64,000 nucleotides of DNA from an uncultured Bacteriovorax sp. (GTDB lineage Bacteria; Bdellovibrionota; Bacteriovoracia; Bacteriovoracales; Bacteriovoracaceae), in NCBI GenBank assembly GCA_946480715.1, contig CAMLKK010000003.1, forward strand, positions 1-64,000, in the 5' to 3' direction. This document shows positions 18,309 to 26,047 of this stretch, piece after piece. Numbering within the stretch: the stretch's first letter is position 1; every line of letters begins with the position of its first letter. Under the pieces are notes generated by a model. The model had not been told where the DNA came from, did no database searches, and saw only the letters and a list, made by a program, of their open reading frames with translations. The translations under genes were made by a program, and so were the position numbers.

Positions 18309-19292
18309 TTAAAAGAAAGTCTTTTTATATTGGTTCATTAATTCAAAACGTTTTAAAGCGAGTGCTTGATAGAGACGGAGTTTTTCTTCACGTCCCCACT
18401 CTGGCATTGGGTGTGGCGCTCCTGTGTAGATGTAATGTGATTTAAAGTTTTCATGAACTCCATTTAAGAAATCCATTTGTTCTTTAAATCCCTCTTCATC
18501 ATTTTGTGGGATGAGATAATACTGTAGATAACTTGTGCGAATCAACCAATTATGCGGATGACGAGCGATGGCCTTTAAGAAAATATCTTTTCCTTTTTGA
18601 GGATTTCCACCAAGCATTTGCGGTCTTCCTGCTTCGTACGCTCCATAAAAAATGTCACATGTGCCGTAGTTGATTTGTGGATCTTTTGAACAAACCCAAT
18701 CGAAAAGTGCTTTTGCAACCGGAAGCTGGGCCACGATGATCATACTGTCTTTTTGCAGATTAATGAGTGCGCCGAGAGCTTGTGCCGTGAAGAGAACTGT
18801 TTCGAGATCGCGTTTATCGGTTGAAAGTTTTTTATCCAAAAGATGATGAATGATTTGTGGTTCACCTGCTCTGCTCACAAGCTCATCAAAACGCACATCC
18901 TTTTCATTGAGATATTTCATCCCGTAATCAAGTGCACGTGTGTAGTTGAAAAGCGCTTGAGTTTTTCCATTCTCATGTTTCGCTTCTGACCACTCATCTT
19001 CGAGCATTTGAGTTTCGCTGACTGCGAAAGCAAGTCCTGCGTAACCCTTGTTGAGTGTTGCTGTGATATTAAGATTGTCAGGTGATGCTGATAATAATCC
19101 CTCTAACAAAACAAGATTGGCCGGCATCGCAGACTTCACGACTTCATAATTTCCCTGTGTTTCAACGTCCCCAGAGGCGTTGTAAAGCAATCCAGAAGAG
19201 CCGGAAATGGCCATTTTATGGAATGTTGAACAGGATGTGATTAAAGTTGTGGCGACGAGGAGAATGCACCCAGAGACGCTAAAATTTGCCAT
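18309..19292 (-). CDS. TatT-type TRAP-associated lipoprotein
   Basis: A lipoprotein signal with lipobox LITSC (Cys 21) is followed by an all-helical protein with TPR-like repeats. Family stretches such as GLLYNASGDVETQGNYEVVKSAMPANLVLLEGLL and GYAGLAFAVSE match the TatT group described with the Treponema Tp0956/Tp0957 TRAP system, where TatT binds the periplasmic receptor and may deliver hydrophobic ligands. The ATG at 19292 has AGGTGAG 7 nt upstream; an in-frame GTG lies at 19304. It heads the TRAP operon, which strongly supports the assignment. Confidence 0.85.
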   Translation of the reverse strand: MANFSVSGCILLVATTLITSCSTFHKMAISGSSGLLYNASGDVETQGNYEVVKSAMPANLVLLEGLLSASPDNLNITATLNKGYAGLAFAVSETQMLEDEWSEAKHENGKTQALFNYTRALDYGMKYLNEKDVRFDELVSRAGEPQIIHHLLDKKLSTDKRDLETVLFTAQALGALINLQKDSMIIVAQLPVAKALFDWVCSKDPQINYGTCDIFYGAYEAGRPQMLGGNPQKGKDIFLKAIARHPHNWLIRTSYLQYYLIPQNDEEGFKEQMDFLNGVHENFKSHYIYTGAPHPMPEWGREEKLRLYQALALKRFELMNQYKKTFF

Positions 19293-19435
19293 AGCAGAGC
19301 TCACCTGTGAGTAAAAGGTTCATGACTTATTCATCAATTAGAGTTCTAGAATACCTACCATTTCAATGATTTACAAAAGGATCTTGACAGGGAAACTTTG
19401 CCTAGACTGCCCTCATAGGAAATTGGCTTCACTCG

Positions 19436-19444
19436 TGCTATAAT
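19436..19444 (+). promoter_or_regulatory. Extended -10 promoter for the structured leader
   Basis: TGC-TATAAT is a perfect TGn-extended -10 element. No good -35 is seen at 17 nt, which is usual for extended -10 promoters. The start of transcription would be near 19451, giving a leader of about 200 nt. Confidence 0.65.
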
Positions 19445-19450
19445 AAATAT

Positions 19451-19653
19451 AACTAAAGATCTTATTCTTAATACCGATTAGTGAACTGCTTTAGTCGGGA
19501 TAAGGTCAAAGGAGAATGTATTGAAGACTATCTTAACCATTAGGTAGCTTTTCTAACCTTCTGCAACCCCCTCTTTGTGGTGGTTGTTATTGGTGGAAAA
19601 AGGTACCAACCCGGAATCCAACAATGAACAACAAACTAACAAAAGAGGTATCT
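19451..19653 (+). promoter_or_regulatory. Structured 5' leader RNA with short upstream ORF
   Basis: Most of the 331 bases between tatT and the next gene form this leader. Elements in order: an 8-bp stem (19474-19481 with 19491-19498); an AAAGGAG ribosome-binding site at 19508-19514; a TTG-initiated 8-codon ORF (MKTILTIR) at 19521-19547; a short hairpin AGGTAG/CTAACCT near 19542-19559; and CAACC (19564-19568) pairing with GGTTG (19582-19586). The loop of that last hairpin holds CCTCTTT (19570-19576), the exact complement of the AAAGAGG ribosome-binding site at 19642-19648. A second CAACC at 19607-19611 can compete for GGTTG. The layout looks like a translation-attenuation leader. It was not matched to a known riboswitch. 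Confidence 0.55.
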
Positions 19654-19845
19654 ATGACAACTGACAATTTAAATCACTCAATCGAACCCGTAACATTCGC
19701 TAAGAAAAACATGAACGCTTCAAGCGCGTCTGGAAATCCTGCTGATAAAAAAGTGGCAAAGACTTTGAAGCCGCTTTCAATGCGTCCGAATCGATCAGTG
19801 AAGAAAAACGATAGTATGAAACAAGCTTATAATAAGCTGAAATAA
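19654..19845 (+). CDS. Small Lys-rich basic protein
   Basis: The 63-residue product has no recognised family. It is hydrophilic and strongly basic in its second half (KKVAKTLKPLSMRPNRSVKK), has no signal or membrane segment, and is probably disordered or nucleic-acid binding. The ATG at 19654 has AAAGAGG 5 nt upstream. An in-frame ATG at 19624 would add ten residues but has a weaker site. It is framed by a strong promoter and a strong terminator as a single-gene unit, and is likely real despite its size. Confidence 0.65.
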   Translation: MTTDNLNHSIEPVTFAKKNMNASSASGNPADKKVAKTLKPLSMRPNRSVKKNDSMKQAYNKLK

Positions 19846-19847
19846 AT

Positions 19848-19874
19848 AAGGCCCTTTCGAGGGCCTTTTTTTTT
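19848..19874 (+). terminator. Rho-independent terminator after the small basic protein
   Basis: AAGGCCC and GGGCCTT flank a TTTCGA loop and are followed by a T-run. The hairpin lies 2 nt after the stop codon. Confidence 0.92.
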
Positions 19875-19876
19875 AC

Positions 19877-20491
19877 CTAAAATTTTGATCTCCAGCCATC
19901 CCCTAACACAATACCAAGTTCTCCAACAACTTTATCAAGCGGAAAACCGACTACGTTCGAGTAGCTGCCATTAACCTTGGAAATAAAAGTAAGCGAAGGT
20001 CCCTGGATACCATAGGCACCTGCTTTATCGAGAGAATCTCCCGTATCGAGATAAGCTTCCATGAGTTCATGTGTAATTTCATTGAACGTCACTTCCGTGC
20101 AGTCGAAAAATAAATGCTCGCGCCATTTGCCATCTTCATCTTTGAAAAGAAAGCTTACTCCAGTCATCACGAAATGCGTGCGGTCCGATAGCTCTGAAAG
20201 AATTTGTCGGGCTTCATTGCGATCTTTAGGCTTGTTATAAATTTTTCCATCGAGCACGACGATCGTATCGCTCGCAACGATGAACGGATTTTCTATATCA
20301 GCACATTTTGTTTTAACCGCTTGTGCCTTTTGAGAGGCTAGATCCTGGGCAATTTGCGCGGGGTCTGTTTGATTTGAAACTTCATCAAGATCTGCCGTGC
20401 GAATGGTGAAAGGTATTTTCAGCCATGAAAGCAATTCTTTACGACGTGGACTTTGTGAACCGAGAACAAGATTGTATTTAGCGGATGCCAT
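19877..20491 (-). CDS. maf: Maf-family nucleotide pyrophosphatase
   Basis: The 204-residue protein starts with the Maf signature LVLGSQSPRRKELLSWL. It continues with VASDTIVVLDGKIYNKPKDRNEA and DKAGAYGIQGPSLTFISKVNGSYSNVVGFPL, the standard catalytic and base-recognition segments. Maf proteins hydrolyse dTTP, UTP and modified nucleotides and have been linked to septation control. The start overlaps the upstream FecR-domain gene by 14 nt. Confidence 0.93.
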   Translation of the reverse strand: MASAKYNLVLGSQSPRRKELLSWLKIPFTIRTADLDEVSNQTDPAQIAQDLASQKAQAVKTKCADIENPFIVASDTIVVLDGKIYNKPKDRNEARQILSELSDRTHFVMTGVSFLFKDEDGKWREHLFFDCTEVTFNEITHELMEAYLDTGDSLDKAGAYGIQGPSLTFISKVNGSYSNVVGFPLDKVVGELGIVLGDGWRSKF

Positions 20492-21860
20492 GCATTTTTT
20501 TCCAAAGATATTTTTTTGTAGAATTCAATTCTTCTTTGAACGGATCATACTCTTTTATCGTTGAATCGTCTTCATATGAATAATAAGCGTTCAAGGCCTT
20601 AATGAAAAAATGTCGTCCATATTCCATGATCTGTCCTTTGGCCCCATCAGTGTCACCGCGCTTTTCGAGTCGTTGCCGGAAGTTTGCGCTGGTAAGAAGA
20701 TTCGATGTTTCTATTCTTCTAAAATACTCCGTGAGAAAAGCAAGTCTTGCTTCGTCTTCTGCTTTAGTCCAGAGGCGATAACCATGATCGCGGGCCAGCA
20801 CGAGAGGATCTAATTTCTCCGCAAAAATAAATGGAGAATAATCACGCAGGAAAATTTCACGGCCAACTAAAATACTTGGTATGCGCTTGGTGATGAATTC
20901 TCCCATCGTGAGCCAATTGGTGTCTTCTTGCAGCCCGAGAACTCTTCCTTTCTCATCAACACTCATCCACGTATCATCGCTGATGACTTTTAATTCTTTA
21001 TTTTCAAATCCACGCAACTGAATTTGCAGTTCATTCTCAGTAGACTCTTTTAACCCTAAAAATTTTGAAGAGCGGCTTTTAATAAAAGATTTTCCGCCAA
21101 TGAGAACGACGACTTCAATTTGCGGAGAAGGACCCATAATGGTCGCATTTGGAAGAACGAGGAAAGCATAAGTTTTTTTCCCCTTCGTCATTTTATTGTT
21201 TTTTTCAATTTCACTATTGAGAAGTTTGTAATGTTCAAGATGGGTCTTTCTCTCTTCAACAAGCTCGAGAAGATCGCTCTCGTTGTATGGTTTTTTATCG
21301 GTGACAGGCATCGCCTCATAGGTATTAAGCGGAAAAAAAAGAACATCTGTTTCACGAATATTCACTTCTTCAAAGGCCGATTCACTTCGGGAAAGCCACA
21401 GTATGTTTCCTGCGTTTAAGCGAGCATTGATAAAATTTCTTTCAACACCTAAATTGATTTCATTAAAAGTAATCGATGAATGTGGGGCCATGCGGACCAT
21501 GGTTCCATCAAGTAGAAAAATCCAGGCGTAACTCTCACCTATCGTTTGAAATTCATCACCTTCATAAATGCTGGTGCGATGAGAGGCGTTGAAGAAACTT
21601 TCACCACGATCGACCCGACAAACTCCCACACATTCGAAGACATTTCCCACTTTTTCGCGCAAATTACGCTCTGTGAGGATCTTCTGCCAATCCGGATAGA
21701 GGTCCTTCAAATCTGACTGTTGCTTCCATTCAGTGAATGAAAGTGTCTTTTCTACTGGGAGATTCCCCCAAGTTGTAAGTCCTTTTTTCTGGTTTTTAAA
21801 CTCCTGCGCCATGGCCGCTGTCACAAGGGACCACAGGAGGATGATAAGTACTATTCTCAT
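20478..21860 (-). CDS. Secreted FecR-domain protein
   Basis: A signal peptide (about residues 1-18, ending AMA) is followed by a FecR domain at about 75-160 (GDEFQTIGESYAWIFLLDGTMVRMAPHSSITFNEI). The rest of the 460 residues is not recognised. Classical FecR proteins are inner-membrane sensors with a FecI sigma factor; this one has a cleavable signal, no visible cytoplasmic part and no FecI nearby. It more likely uses FecR as a periplasmic binding fold. It is co-transcribed with maf. Confidence 0.75.
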   Translation of the reverse strand: MRIVLIILLWSLVTAAMAQEFKNQKKGLTTWGNLPVEKTLSFTEWKQQSDLKDLYPDWQKILTERNLREKVGNVFECVGVCRVDRGESFFNASHRTSIYEGDEFQTIGESYAWIFLLDGTMVRMAPHSSITFNEINLGVERNFINARLNAGNILWLSRSESAFEEVNIRETDVLFFPLNTYEAMPVTDKKPYNESDLLELVEERKTHLEHYKLLNSEIEKNNKMTKGKKTYAFLVLPNATIMGPSPQIEVVVLIGGKSFIKSRSSKFLGLKESTENELQIQLRGFENKELKVISDDTWMSVDEKGRVLGLQEDTNWLTMGEFITKRIPSILVGREIFLRDYSPFIFAEKLDPLVLARDHGYRLWTKAEDEARLAFLTEYFRRIETSNLLTSANFRQRLEKRGDTDGAKGQIMEYGRHFFIKALNAYYSYEDDSTIKEYDPFKEELNSTKKYLWKKMHGIR

Positions 21861-21978
21861 GTCTTTTTTTTCGGCACTTTCCCTCGGGAAGTGTAGGTTC
21901 GCACTGTTCAGATGCGGCCGAAGATGATAAAATTTGCCTCTGAAATCCCTCTACCGGACCTCCAAGGAGCCACTCTCA

Positions 21979-24900
21979 ATGTCACTGGAAAATACCGAAG
22001 TAAATGAATCAGACTCTAGCTCGTTTTCTTTTGTGAAGTCTGAACACAAGATTATCGATTTCTGGAAACAAAATCAGATTTTCAAGAAGTCACTTGAACA
22101 AACAAAAAAAGGGCTGCCTTATATTTTTTATGATGGACCTCCATTTGCGACAGGTCTTCCTCACCATGGTCACCTTTTAGCATCAACGCTTAAAGATATT
22201 GTTCCTCGCTACTTCACGATGAAAGGCCGTTATGTTGAACGTCGATTCGGATGGGACTGTCATGGTCTTCCGATTGAAAACGAAATCGATAAAAAATTAG
22301 GAATGTCTGCTCAGGACGCTGTTAAGCAACTTGGTGTTAAAGGCTACAACGACGAATGCCGTGCCATCGTTCAACGTTACACAAGCGAATGGGAACGCAC
22401 GATCACACGTATCGGTCGTTGGGTTGATTTCGAAAACGATTACAAAACAATGGACCCAGAATTCATGGAGTCTGTTTGGTGGGTCATCAGTGAACTTTGG
22501 AAGAAAGATTTAATCTACCAAGGAACGAAAGTTGTTCCTTTCTCAACAGCATTAGGAACTGTTCTTTCAAACTTCGAAGCGACTTCGAATTATCAAGACG
22601 TACAAGACCCTGCAGTCACAGTTCTCTTCAAAGTTAAAGACCAAGATTTTTACATCGCTGCCTGGACAACAACTCCTTGGACACTTCCTTCCAACCTCGC
22701 TCTTTGCGTGGGGCCGGAAATTGAATACGTAAAAATCCACGACAAAGATAAAGACATTAAGTTCATAATCGCTAAAGACAGAGTTGAAGCTTATTCGAAA
22801 AAAAGAAATCTCGAAGTTCTGGAGAGCATGACTGGCGCTCAGTTAAAAGGTCTTCGTTATGAGCCGCTTTTCCCTTATTTCAAAAAAGATGCTGATTTAG
22901 GAGCGTTCGTAGTTCTTAACGACAACTACGTTACTACGACTGACGGTACAGGTATCGTACACACAGCGCCGGCGTTCGGTGAAGACGATAATAGAATCAT
23001 GAAAGAAGCTGGCATTTCAGCTCTTGAATGTCCGGTTGATGATGCTGGGAAATTCACGGCAGAAGTAACAGACTTCAAAGGCATGCATGTTAAAGCGGCC
23101 GATAAAGAAATTATTAAAAAACTAAAAGACGAAGGAAAACTTTATGATCAAGGTGTTCTTGTTCACAGTTATCCATTCTGTCCTCGTACAAACACTCCAC
23201 TCATCTATCGCGCGATTCCATCGTGGTACGTGAGCGTAGAAAAAATTAAAGATCAACTTCTTAAATCAAACGAACAGATCAACTGGACACCTTCTCACAT
23301 CAAAGAAGGACGTTTCGGTAAATGGCTTGAAGGCGCTCGCGACTGGGCGATTTCAAGAAACAGAATATGGGGTACACCTATTCCAATCTGGATCAACGAT
23401 AAAACGGACAGACGCGTTTGTATCGGTTCTATTGAAGAGCTTGCACGCTTAACAGGAACAAAAGTTACAGATCTACACAAAGAAAATGTAGATGATTTAA
23501 CTTTCACGCAAACAGGTGAAGAAGGCGTTTACAGACGTATTCCGGAAGTTCTCGACTGTTGGTTTGAATCAGGCTCAATGCCTTACGCTCAACTCCACTA
23601 CCCTTTTGAAAACACCGAAATGTTTAAAGAAGGATTCCCTGCTGAATTCATCGCTGAAGGTCTCGATCAAACTCGCGGATGGTTTTACACATTAACTGTT
23701 TTATCAACGGCATTGTTTAATAAACCAGCTTTCAAAAACGTTATCGTCAACGGTCTTGTAATGGCCGAAGACGGAAAAAAAATGTCGAAGAGTTTAAAGA
23801 ACTACACTCCGCCAGATGATCTTATGGAAACATTTGGTGCCGATGCTCTCAGACTTTATTTAATCAACTCTGGATTGGTAAAAGGTGAAGAACAGCGCTT
23901 CACTGATACTGGTGTAAAAGACATGGTAAGAAAAGTTCTTCTACCATGGCAAAACTCATTTAAATTTTTCCAGACATACGCGGAAGTGGATGGATGGTCA
24001 CCAGTTAAAAATTTCAAAACAAGTGACAACATCGTTGATCGTTGGTTGATTTCAAATCTTCAAACGCTGAAAAAGAACATTGCTTTTGAAATGGAAGAAT
24101 ACCATCTCTATAACGTTGTTCCGGCGCTCTTCACATTCATTGAAGATCTTACCAACTGGTACATTCGTCTCAACCGTCCTCGTTTCTGGGGAGAAGGTTT
24201 AACGGATGATAAATGTGCAGCTTACTCTACTCTTTATACAGCGCTGAGAGAGTTAACAGTTTCGATGGCCCCATTCGCACCATTCTTTTCGGAACACGTA
24301 TTCCAGGAATTGCGCAAAATGAATCCGTCTGAAAAAGAATCTGTTCACCTTTGCGAATATCCTCTTCCAGTTGATTACCTCATCAACAAAGATCTAGAGG
24401 TTGCTGTAGATCGCATGCAACAGATCATCCTGCTTGGACGTCAAAAACGTAATCTTGTTCAGATTAAAGTTAAAACTCCGCTTAAGAGTTTAACAATCAT
24501 CCACAAAGATCAACATCTTCTCGATGAAATTAAAAAACTTTCTGAATACATTCAGACAGAGTTGAACGTAAAGAATCTCGAATTCTCAACTGAAGAATCG
24601 AAGTTCATTAAACTTTTCGCTAAAGCTAATCTTCCTGTTCTTGGTAAAAAACTTGGCAAGGACATGGGGAAATATAAGGGAATTATCGAAAAGCTGGATG
24701 CAACTGCTTTAACTCAACTCGAAGAGCAAGGATCACTTCTTCTCGATGGAATTACTTTCTATCCGGAAGAGATTTTGATTTTCCGTGAAGCCAAAGAAGG
24801 TACGCAAGCGATGAGTAACCGCTTCATCTCAATTGATATGGATACAGTTCTTGATCCAGAATTGATTGCAGAAGGTCTTGCCCGCGAAGTGATCAACCGT

Positions 24901-25116
24901 ATCCAGAAATCGCGTAAAGATCTTAACTTCAATGTTGGCGATCGCATTCATGTTGAATATAACGGCTCTCCTGAGCTTGTAGCGGCCATTTCAAAATTTA
25001 AAGATCACATCGCTAGCGAAACGTTAGCGTCTTCTCTATTGATGAGTGAAGCGTCTTTAGATTTAAGTTATGAAGTTGATGACTACCAATTGAAATTAGG
25101 ACTAAGAAAGGCATAA
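21979..25116 (+). CDS. ileS: Isoleucyl-tRNA synthetase, eukaryote-like (type 2)
   Basis: Charges tRNA-Ile with isoleucine. About 1045 residues: the class I HIGH-type motif is HHGH at 62-65, the editing domain follows with TTPWTLPSNLAL, and KMSKS is at 601-605. The length, the N-terminal GPPFATGLPHHGH, CHGLPIENEIDKKLG and the C-terminal architecture fit the eukaryote-like IleS2 group, not the common bacterial IleS1 (about 930 residues with a C-terminal zinc site). IleS2 enzymes are often mupirocin resistant. The ATG at 21979 has AAGGAG 9 nt upstream; the longer frame begins with TTG at 21934. Confidence 0.96.
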   Translation: MSLENTEVNESDSSSFSFVKSEHKIIDFWKQNQIFKKSLEQTKKGLPYIFYDGPPFATGLPHHGHLLASTLKDIVPRYFTMKGRYVERRFGWDCHGLPIENEIDKKLGMSAQDAVKQLGVKGYNDECRAIVQRYTSEWERTITRIGRWVDFENDYKTMDPEFMESVWWVISELWKKDLIYQGTKVVPFSTALGTVLSNFEATSNYQDVQDPAVTVLFKVKDQDFYIAAWTTTPWTLPSNLALCVGPEIEYVKIHDKDKDIKFIIAKDRVEAYSKKRNLEVLESMTGAQLKGLRYEPLFPYFKKDADLGAFVVLNDNYVTTTDGTGIVHTAPAFGEDDNRIMKEAGISALECPVDDAGKFTAEVTDFKGMHVKAADKEIIKKLKDEGKLYDQGVLVHSYPFCPRTNTPLIYRAIPSWYVSVEKIKDQLLKSNEQINWTPSHIKEGRFGKWLEGARDWAISRNRIWGTPIPIWINDKTDRRVCIGSIEELARLTGTKVTDLHKENVDDLTFTQTGEEGVYRRIPEVLDCWFESGSMPYAQLHYPFENTEMFKEGFPAEFIAEGLDQTRGWFYTLTVLSTALFNKPAFKNVIVNGLVMAEDGKKMSKSLKNYTPPDDLMETFGADALRLYLINSGLVKGEEQRFTDTGVKDMVRKVLLPWQNSFKFFQTYAEVDGWSPVKNFKTSDNIVDRWLISNLQTLKKNIAFEMEEYHLYNVVPALFTFIEDLTNWYIRLNRPRFWGEGLTDDKCAAYSTLYTALRELTVSMAPFAPFFSEHVFQELRKMNPSEKESVHLCEYPLPVDYLINKDLEVAVDRMQQIILLGRQKRNLVQIKVKTPLKSLTIIHKDQHLLDEIKKLSEYIQTELNVKNLEFSTEESKFIKLFAKANLPVLGKKLGKDMGKYKGIIEKLDATALTQLEEQGSLLLDGITFYPEEILIFREAKEGTQAMSNRFISIDMDTVLDPELIAEGLAREVINRIQKSRKDLNFNVGDRIHVEYNGSPELVAAISKFKDHIASETLASSLLMSEASLDLSYEVDDYQLKLGLRKA

Positions 25117-25146
25117 AAAAAGGGAGCTTTAAAAGCTCCCTTTTTT
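25116..25146. terminator. Bidirectional rho-independent terminator
   Basis: GGGAGCTTT and AAAGCTCCC form a near-perfect palindrome flanked by A7 on the left and T6 on the right. It can end ileS on the plus strand and the secreted-protein gene on the minus strand. Confidence 0.9.
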
Positions 25147-25166
25147 ATTCAAATTTAATTTTTTGA

Positions 25167-25586
25167 TTAAAGACTTAAATCACAATCTGCAACTTCAGCG
25201 CGACGATCACGATTAACAGTAACAGCTTCTTCGACAACTACGTATAGACCTTTATCAGAATTATTTGTTCTGATTGTTCTTTCGATTTCAGATGAACGAG
25301 TATCATCAATCGTTACCGATTCAATTTGAAGAAAAATTCTGCGGTGAGGTTTTAGTGAAAACTCAGAACCATCTTTTACGATTTTGAAAATTGTTGTGTT
25401 GTTATTTTTTACGTAAACGTAAGCTGATCTTACTGGGAACTCAACTTCTTTAACTGTCACAGAACAGTTTTCACCTTGATGAACTCCAAGAGGCAATACA
25501 GAAAGTAGTGAATCAACAGCTCCTAAATCCTGAGCAGATGCAGTCAAAGTTAAAAGTGAGAATGCGATTGCGATTAAACTTTTCAT
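25167..25586 (-). CDS. Small secreted hypothetical protein
   Basis: About 139 residues with a clear signal peptide (MKSLIAIAFSLLTLTASA). The mature part is beta-rich, has two cysteines (NCSVTV and the C-terminal VADCDLSL) that could form a disulfide, and has no recognised family. The ATG at 25586 has AAGGGGG upstream; a GTG at 25610 is in frame but would spoil the signal peptide. Confidence 0.65.
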   Translation of the reverse strand: MKSLIAIAFSLLTLTASAQDLGAVDSLLSVLPLGVHQGENCSVTVKEVEFPVRSAYVYVKNNNTTIFKIVKDGSEFSLKPHRRIFLQIESVTIDDTRSSEIERTIRTNNSDKGLYVVVEEAVTVNRDRRAEVADCDLSL

Positions 25587-25655
25587 TTTTGGCCCCCTTA
25601 ATATGACCACACCCTATCAAAGAGGCCTTTTCTAGTAAAGGTCTATGACCCCTTT

Positions 25656-26045
25656 TTACAGGGAGATTCGCCCTAAATCTTCTGCTTTGGAGATCTCTAC
25701 AAACTCTCTAACACCATGATTTTCCATGACTTTTCGGAGATCTTCCATTAAGGCCGGATTTGTAAGGACAATCACAGAGACTTTTGTAGCGGCCTTCGCT
25801 TCTCGTTTGAAGTTTTTCAAAAGCTCTTCAAGTTCACTCATCGCTTGATTCATGATTTTTGAAGGACGAAAACCTTCTGCCATCAAAAGCTTCACGAGTT
25901 TTAATTTTTCAATATCCGCGACTGAATAGAGTCTATCCCCTTTTTCATCTCTGGCAGGTCTTGGAAACGAATAACGACGCTCCCACATTCTCAAAAGATA
26001 TTTACTAAAACCTGTTTCTTTTTCCACAACGTTAATAGGAAACAT
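25656..26045 (-). CDS. MerR-family transcriptional regulator, short
   Basis: The N-terminal 70 residues are a MerR winged helix (INVVEKETGFSKYLLRMWERRY, then RLYSVADIEKLKLVKLLMAEGFRPSKI). After a short helix the protein ends at 129 residues. The CarH/LitR light- and B12-responsive regulators found next to this kind of gene set carry an extra cobalamin domain of about 200 residues; that domain is absent, leaving only about 45 residues (VSVIVLTNPALMEDLRKVMENHG). It lies 2 nt after cfa as the last gene of the operon and is the obvious candidate regulator of the locus. Confidence 0.85.
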   Translation of the reverse strand: MFPINVVEKETGFSKYLLRMWERRYSFPRPARDEKGDRLYSVADIEKLKLVKLLMAEGFRPSKIMNQAMSELEELLKNFKREAKAATKVSVIVLTNPALMEDLRKVMENHGVREFVEISKAEDLGRISL

Positions 26046-26047
26046 AA

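Noticed and set aside
19451..19653. Leader considered as c-di-GMP, TPP, glycine, purine or T-box riboswitch
   Set aside because: None of the conserved core sequences of these classes could be found by eye.
25610..25655. Hairpin AGACCTTT/AAAGGCCT after the merR gene
   Set aside because: Imperfect stem and only a short T-run; not strong enough to list as a terminator.
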